Positions 22,086-26,015 of a stretch of DNA of 26,015 bases are shown here, in pieces. The DNA lies in the NCBI GenBank assembly GCA_937876205.1, contig CALEII010000001.1, forward strand, positions 1-26,015, in the 5' to 3' direction. Numbering within the stretch: the first letter of the stretch is position 1; the number at the start of each line of letters is the position of its first letter. A program made the translations under genes and the position numbers. This DNA is from an uncultured Clostridia bacterium (lineage in GTDB: Bacteria > Bacillota > Clostridia > Oscillospirales > Acutalibacteraceae). The notes beneath the pieces were generated by a model, which saw only the letters and a program-made list of their open reading frames with translations, had not been told where the DNA came from and ran no database searches.

Positions 22086-23756
22086 ATGAGCAAATATGTA
22101 ATCGGTGTTGACTACGGTACACTTTCAGGCAGAGCTGTTATTGCAGATGCAAAGACAGGCGAAGAAAAAGCAAGTGCCGTTTATGAATATCCCCACGCTG
22201 TTATGGATGAAACATTGCCCGACGGCACAAAGCTCGGCACAGACTGGGCTTTGCAGCATCCTCAGGACTATCTTGATGTTCTTGCAAACACAATCCCCGC
22301 AGTGCTTAAGGAAAGCGGAATCAGTGCAGATGATGTTATCGGTGTCGGTACAGACTTCACTGCCTGTACACTTATTCCCGTCAAGGCAGACGGCACACCA
22401 CTTTGCTTCCTTCCCGAATATGAACACGAGCCTCACGCTTATGTAAAGCTCTGGAAGCATCACGCTGCTCAGGATAAAGCAAACAAGCTCAACGAAATTG
22501 CAGAGGCAAGAGGCGAAAAGTGGCTGAATAACTACGGCGGCAAGATTTCATCAGAGTGGGCTATTCCTAAAATCTGGCAGGTGCTTGACGAAAAAGAAGA
22601 AATCTACAATGCAGCAGATATGTTCATTGAAGCAGCAGACTGGATTGTATGGCAGCTTTGCGGTAATGTAACAAGAAACTCCTGCACAGCAGGTTATAAG
22701 GAGCTCTGGAACAAGACAACGGGTTATCCCTCAAAGGATTTCTTCAAGGCTCTTGACCCCAGACTTGAAAATGTTGTTGAAGACAAGCTCGGCACAGAGA
22801 TTATGCCCCTCGGCTCAAAAGCAGGAGAAATCAATGAAAAAGCAGCCGCTCTCACAGGTCTTAAGGTCGGTACAGCTGTTGCTGTAGGTAATGTTGACGC
22901 TCACGTATGCGTTCCGGCAGTGGGTATAGACGGCCCCGGTAAGGTGCTTGCAATTATGGGTACATCAACCTGCCATATGCTTATGGGTGAAGAGGAGCTT
23001 CAGGTTCCCGGTATGTGCGGTGTTGTTGCAGACGGTATTATGCCCGGATTCTACGGCTATGAGGCAGGGCAGAGCTGTGTAGGTGACCACTTTGCGTGGT
23101 TCATTGATAACTGTCTTCCCAAGGAATATTACGATGCTGCTGAAAAAGCAGGAATGAATATTCATAAGTATCTGCGTTCAAAGGCAGAGGTTCAGAAGCC
23201 CGGTGAAAGCGGACTTGTGGCGCTCGACTGGTGGAACGGCAACAGAAGTGTTCTTGTTGACGTTGACCTTACAGGTATGATTGTGGGTATGACACTTCTC
23301 ACAAAGCCTGAGGAAATTTACAGGGCACTTATTGAAGCTACTGCATACGGCACAAGAGAAATCATTGAAAACTACCGAAGAAACGGTGTGCCCGTTGAAG
23401 AATTCTATGCTTCGGGCGGTATCAGTCAGAAGGATCCCATGACAATGCAGATTTATGCAGACGTTCTTGGTATCCCTGTTAAGATTGCCGGCTCAATGCA
23501 GGGGCCCGCTCTGGGAAGTGCTATCTTCGGCGCAGTTGCTGCAGGTGCAGAAAAAGGCGGCTGGGACAATGTATTTGATGCAGCAAGAGCAATGGGACAG
23601 GTAAAGAATGTTGTTTATAATCCCATTAAGGAAAACACTGAGATTTATGACAAACTCTTTGCAGAGTACAAAATTCTCCACGATTACTTCGGTAAGGGTG
23701 AAAATGACGTTATGAAACGCCTCAAGAAAATCAAGATTGAACAGAGAAGTAAATAA
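22086..23756 (+). CDS. araB: L-ribulokinase
   Basis: A 556-residue FGGY-family sugar kinase; ATG 22086 with GAGGTG eight bases upstream. The start KYVIGVDYGTLSGRAVI is the ribulokinase form of the phosphate-1 motif, GTDFTAC and WKHHAAQDKAN are typical of AraB, and the C-terminal block FYASGGISQKDPMTMQIYADVLGIPV is the FGGY adenosine-binding signature. It phosphorylates L-ribulose to L-ribulose-5-phosphate in L-arabinose breakdown. No araA or araD gene is adjacent, so it stands alone with its own promoter and terminator. Its codon use is visibly richer in C and G at third positions than the element genes, consistent with a highly expressed host gene. Confidence 0.95.
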   Translation: MSKYVIGVDYGTLSGRAVIADAKTGEEKASAVYEYPHAVMDETLPDGTKLGTDWALQHPQDYLDVLANTIPAVLKESGISADDVIGVGTDFTACTLIPVKADGTPLCFLPEYEHEPHAYVKLWKHHAAQDKANKLNEIAEARGEKWLNNYGGKISSEWAIPKIWQVLDEKEEIYNAADMFIEAADWIVWQLCGNVTRNSCTAGYKELWNKTTGYPSKDFFKALDPRLENVVEDKLGTEIMPLGSKAGEINEKAAALTGLKVGTAVAVGNVDAHVCVPAVGIDGPGKVLAIMGTSTCHMLMGEEELQVPGMCGVVADGIMPGFYGYEAGQSCVGDHFAWFIDNCLPKEYYDAAEKAGMNIHKYLRSKAEVQKPGESGLVALDWWNGNRSVLVDVDLTGMIVGMTLLTKPEEIYRALIEATAYGTREIIENYRRNGVPVEEFYASGGISQKDPMTMQIYADVLGIPVKIAGSMQGPALGSAIFGAVAAGAEKGGWDNVFDAARAMGQVKNVVYNPIKENTEIYDKLFAEYKILHDYFGKGENDVMKRLKKIKIEQRSK

Positions 23757-23760
23757 TATT

Positions 23761-23798
23761 AAAAGCTGTAAGTCCTGATGGATTTACAGCTTTTATAT
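23761..23798 (+). terminator. araB terminator
   Basis: A 15-bp stem (23761-23775 with 23780-23794, one G-T pair), four-base loop, running into TTTTAT, four bases after the araB stop. Confidence 0.9.
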
Positions 23799-23809
23799 TG
23801 GCAAACAAT

Positions 23810-23980
23810 AATTTGTCGAGGTGTCCTCGACAAATTAAATTGGCAATTAGCAATTATCAATGCACAATTTAGGAAAAGGCTCCGCCTTTTGAACCATTAT
23901 AATGGGGTAAGGGGCAAAGCCCCTTCCACAATTGCGAATTGCGAATTTCTAATTGCGAATTTGAAAGCCCCCGACAAATT
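23810..23980. repeat. MITE-like non-coding repeat of about 171 bp
   Basis: The ends are inverted repeats: AATTTGTCGAGG (23810-23821) and the mirror CCCCGACAAATT (23969-23980). The left end is itself part of a 27-base palindrome (23810-23836). Inside are AAAAGGC-TCC-GCCTTTT and GGGGC-AAA-GCCCC hairpins and AATTGCGAATT-type tandem units (about 23930-23962) that mirror the AATTGGCAATTAGCAATT stretch near the left end. The open frame across it (23778-23984) has no ribosome site and is not a gene. Such structure suits a miniature inverted-repeat element or a folded repetitive extragenic element; no target duplication was identified. Its right end is five bases from the stop of the neighbouring gene. 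Confidence 0.7.
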
Positions 23981-23985
23981 CTGAT

Positions 23986-24510
23986 TTAATACTCAATCTC
24001 ACAGAATGGTGCAAGGTGGCAATAGTCATTTGCAAATTCCATTTTAATTTTGCCGTCGGGCAGAAATCTTATACAGGTAAGTCCCGTATTCTCCTGACAG
24101 AAGTTGAAATCATCCCTTACGGGAAATCCGATTGCCGCATTTGTAAGATAATTATTGAATGTGCCGTGGGCAAAGATGATTATTCTTTCATCTTCTGTGA
24201 ATATTTTCTTCATACGGTCTATAATGCTTACGGCTCGCATATATGCTTCTTCGGGTGTTTCACCGTCGTCAACTTCATAACAGTCGGGGAGTACATTCAC
24301 AATCAGATTATGATGAATTGCCGTAGCTGTAGCTGTTTCAAATGCTCTTATCAGAGGACTTGAAAAAACAAAATCGAGCCTTACTTTTTTCATTCTTTCG
24401 CCCAGAAGCCGTGCTTGTTCTTTTCCCTTTGCGGTAAGTGAAGGGTTGTTGCCTGTGTCTTCACCCGTATTACCTGCTGATTCACCGTGTCTTGCTATGT
24501 AAAGAGTCAT
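23986..24510 (-). CDS. Histidine phosphatase (phosphoglycerate-mutase-like) family protein
   Basis: A 174-residue protein; ATG 24510 with GGTGA a few bases upstream. ARHGES (6-11) with the phosphorylated H8, SSPLIRAFET (50-59) with R55, a Glu near 79, and FAHG with H115 make the complete branch-1 histidine phosphatase active site. Members act on phosphosugars, phosphoserine, alpha-ribazole phosphate or nucleotides; the short length and lack of the PGM-specific C-terminal region argue against a glycolytic mutase. The gene ends next to the MITE-like repeat and is divergent from the following gene. Confidence 0.9.
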   Translation of the reverse strand: MTLYIARHGESAGNTGEDTGNNPSLTAKGKEQARLLGERMKKVRLDFVFSSPLIRAFETATATAIHHNLIVNVLPDCYEVDDGETPEEAYMRAVSIIDRMKKIFTEDERIIIFAHGTFNNYLTNAAIGFPVRDDFNFCQENTGLTCIRFLPDGKIKMEFANDYCHLAPFCEIEY

Positions 24511-24556
24511 AATATCACCGCTTTCAGTATATTCCTTTTTTTCGCATCAGTCAATA

Positions 24557-24585
24557 TTGACAATTGAAGAGTGGCATTTTATAAT
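24557..24585 (+). promoter_or_regulatory. Full-consensus sigma-A promoter
   Basis: TTGACA (24557-24562), exactly 17 bases, TATAAT (24580-24585). It lies just upstream of the DUF4097-like gene and rules out the GTG at 24571 as its start. Confidence 0.9.
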
Positions 24586-24603
24586 AAATCTGAGGTGAGT
24601 ACA

Positions 24604-25395
24604 ATGAAAAAATCTTCAAAAGTTCTGCTCGGATTATTTGCAGTTGTTGTTGTGATTGCCATTTTTCTGACCGGTGTTTTTGTCGGCAGTAATCAGGCAT
24701 TTTTTAATTCTTTTGTCAACAATACCGTTCAGGAGGATATGACACTGACAGACGGCAGTGAAATTACCCTGACGCAGGATATCAGAAACATCAAGGTTGA
24801 CTGGATAAGCGGAAATGTTCGCTTTGTACGAGCCGATGTTGAAAATATTCAGTTCATTGAAACAAGTGACAGAGGCATCAGCAAGAGTGATGCGCTTGTT
24901 TATACGGTACGGGGAAATACACTTGAAATCAGGTTTTCAAAATCCTCGTTCGGTGTGAATGTCAGTGTGCCGTCAAAGGAGCTTATTGTCAGATTGCCCG
25001 AGGGTGTTTTTGACAATATAGAGATTTCTTCTGTTTCTGCCGATGTCAATCTTGACTGGCTTTATGCAAAGGAGCTTCTTGTTGAAACAGTTTCTGCAGA
25101 TGTTGTATGCAATAACGGATATATTGATGAATTTGACTTTGAGGGTGTGTCAGGTGATATTGAAATAAATAATGCTGTATGTCCTCATTATGACCTTGAG
25201 TCTGTCAGCGGCGAAATAGTTCTCACACTGCCTTCAGACTCTTCATTCATTGCAGAGTTTGACTCTGTAAGCGGTGATTTCTTTACCACATTTGATGTCA
25301 CAGCAAGCGGTGATGAATATATATGTGCCAATGGAACAGATGAAATAAACATTAACACTGTTTCAGGCAATGCACGAGTGCTGAAAGGTGAGTGA
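24604..25395 (+). CDS. Membrane-anchored DUF4097-like beta-repeat protein
   Basis: A 263-residue protein. ATG 24604 follows GAGGTG and a full-consensus promoter. One N-terminal membrane helix (residues 7-28) is followed by an extracytoplasmic domain of repeated short strands with the recurring phrase SVSG/SVSA-D (about residues 140, 160, 178, 199, 220, 250), the beta-solenoid pattern of DUF4097 putative adhesin or envelope-stress proteins. No catalytic residues are evident. In other Bacillota such genes often sit with PadR/PspC or LiaG-type envelope-stress operons; here it is alone. The gene ends at a terminator that overlaps its stop codon. Confidence 0.85.
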   Translation: MKKSSKVLLGLFAVVVVIAIFLTGVFVGSNQAFFNSFVNNTVQEDMTLTDGSEITLTQDIRNIKVDWISGNVRFVRADVENIQFIETSDRGISKSDALVYTVRGNTLEIRFSKSSFGVNVSVPSKELIVRLPEGVFDNIEISSVSADVNLDWLYAKELLVETVSADVVCNNGYIDEFDFEGVSGDIEINNAVCPHYDLESVSGEIVLTLPSDSSFIAEFDSVSGDFFTTFDVTASGDEYICANGTDEININTVSGNARVLKGE

Positions 25396-25424
25396 GCTGC
25401 CAAAAATGGCGGCTCTTTTACTTT
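25394..25424 (+). terminator. Terminator of the DUF4097-like gene
   Basis: GAGCTGCC / GGCGGCTC (25394-25401 with 25408-25415, one G-T pair), six-base A-rich loop, then TTTTACTTT. Confidence 0.8.
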
Positions 25425-25442
25425 ATAGGGAAGTAATTTTTC

Positions 25443-25571
25443 TTATATTATTTTTGTTATCCAATATATAACCCCGTAAATCACGCTTGCTGCTGTGCCG
25501 TAGACTATAACCGGGCCTGCTATCTTGAAAAGATTTGCTCCGACACCGAGAATATAGCCCTCTGCTTGTGG
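25443..25571 (-). pseudogene. 3' remnant of a membrane protein gene
   Basis: A 42-residue frame with no start codon and an in-frame stop immediately upstream (25572-25574). It reads as the C-terminal end of a membrane protein, with GYILGVGANLFKIAGP and VIVYGTAASVIYGVIYWITKII forming one or two hydrophobic segments. Codon use looks real. The upstream part is missing: at about 25565-25575 the sequence changes abruptly to GGTCAAGTAGGACCC, which suggests a deletion or insertion breakpoint. The family is not identified. Confidence 0.5.
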
Positions 25572-25599
25572 TCAAGTAGGACCCATTAATTTTTGAAAT

Positions 25600-26015
25600 T
25601 TATTTGTACTGTAAATAATCGATAAACCGTTTCACCGCAAGTGAGGCGGTTTTCTTATCTCTCAACGCAAGTCCAATATTCCGGTATGCAGGAACATCAA
25701 GCTCTTTTGCAATGATTCTATATGGAACTCTCTTTAATATCAGTTCGGGGAGTATTGCAATACCAAGACCGCTTTCTACCATAGACATTACAGCATAATC
25801 ATCCCAAGTTGTAAATCTAACATTAGGGATCAGATTATTTCTCTCAAATATCTCCGATATTTCTGCTTTTGCGCCTTTTTCCAAAAGCATAAAAGGCTCA
25901 TTACAAAGAGCGGTCACGGGAAACTTTTCGCTATCCTTTAGCGGATGGTTTTCGGGGATAATCGCCATCAGTTTATCTTTCTCTAAAAAGATGGTTTCAA
26001 AATCGGGGTGTGTCG
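25600..26015 (-). CDS. LysR-family regulator, C-terminal effector domain (5' end outside window)
   Basis: The frame is open to the right edge; 138 residues are visible. The sequence FLEKDKLMAIIPENHPL, then EPFMLLEKGAKAEISEIFE, FTTWDDYAVMSMVESGLGIAILPELIL and LALRDKKTASLAVKRFIDYL are the hallmarks of the second half of a LysR substrate-binding domain. The N-terminal helix-turn-helix and first effector subdomain would be outside the window. The Met near 25968 is internal, not the start. No target can be assigned from this window. Confidence 0.9.
   Translation of the reverse strand, partial: THPDFETIFLEKDKLMAIIPENHPLKDSEKFPVTALCNEPFMLLEKGAKAEISEIFERNNLIPNVRFTTWDDYAVMSMVESGLGIAILPELILKRVPYRIIAKELDVPAYRNIGLALRDKKTASLAVKRFIDYLQYK

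Noticed and set aside
23778..23984. 68-residue open frame after araB
   Set aside because: Begins inside the araB terminator, has no ribosome site, and runs across a palindromic repeat element.

Overview
The window looks like the chromosome of a spore-forming, low-GC gut-type Clostridia (Bacillota): AT-rich, AAAGGAGG-type ribosome sites, sigma-A promoters close to consensus, a spoVAD gene, an L-ribulokinase, and mobile-element genes (Cys-rich VLP protein, TnpV) typical of clostridial integrative elements. The genus cannot be fixed from sequence alone. No rRNA, tRNA or CRISPR array was seen.

Region 1 (1 to about 19390) reads as the right-hand part of an integrated mobile element rich in probable anti-phage cargo. 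On the left are two small minus-strand element genes. Next comes a plus-strand operon under a good promoter: a roughly 1000-residue two-barrel RNA polymerase carrying the signature motifs of eukaryotic cellular RNA-dependent RNA polymerases (QDE-1/RDR type), an unrecognised 279-residue partner overlapping its stop codon, and an AbiH-family protein. A minus-strand group follows: a short-chain dehydrogenase, a SIR2 protein fused to an eIF2B/sugar-phosphate-isomerase-like domain, and a divergent kinase-fold protein. Then come a three-gene AraC/PPOX cassette, a lone PD-(D/E)XK nuclease with a coiled coil, an operon of three different phosphotransferase-fold kinases plus a cyclase-like alpha-toroid protein, a LytTR regulator with a cysteine-rich N-terminus, a two-gene membrane-protein/TIR operon, and tnpV.

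Region 2 (about 19390 to 26015) is host-like sequence: spoVAD truncated after its conserved MGAAMAP stretch (the apparent element junction), an MdoB/LtaS-type phosphoglycerol transferase, araB, a 171-bp MITE-like repeat, a histidine phosphatase, a membrane-anchored DUF4097-like protein, a truncated membrane-protein remnant, and the C-terminal half of a LysR regulator.

The best candidates for undescribed biology are the RdRP-like polymerase/partner/AbiH operon and the SIR2-eIF2B-like fusion with its dehydrogenase and kinase neighbours. In the fusion, the C-terminal domain keeps the sugar-phosphate-isomerase framework but appears to lack the catalytic Cys and Asp, which suggests a metabolite sensor attached to an NAD-cleaving effector. 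Both are read from motifs by eye; no homology search or structure prediction was run.
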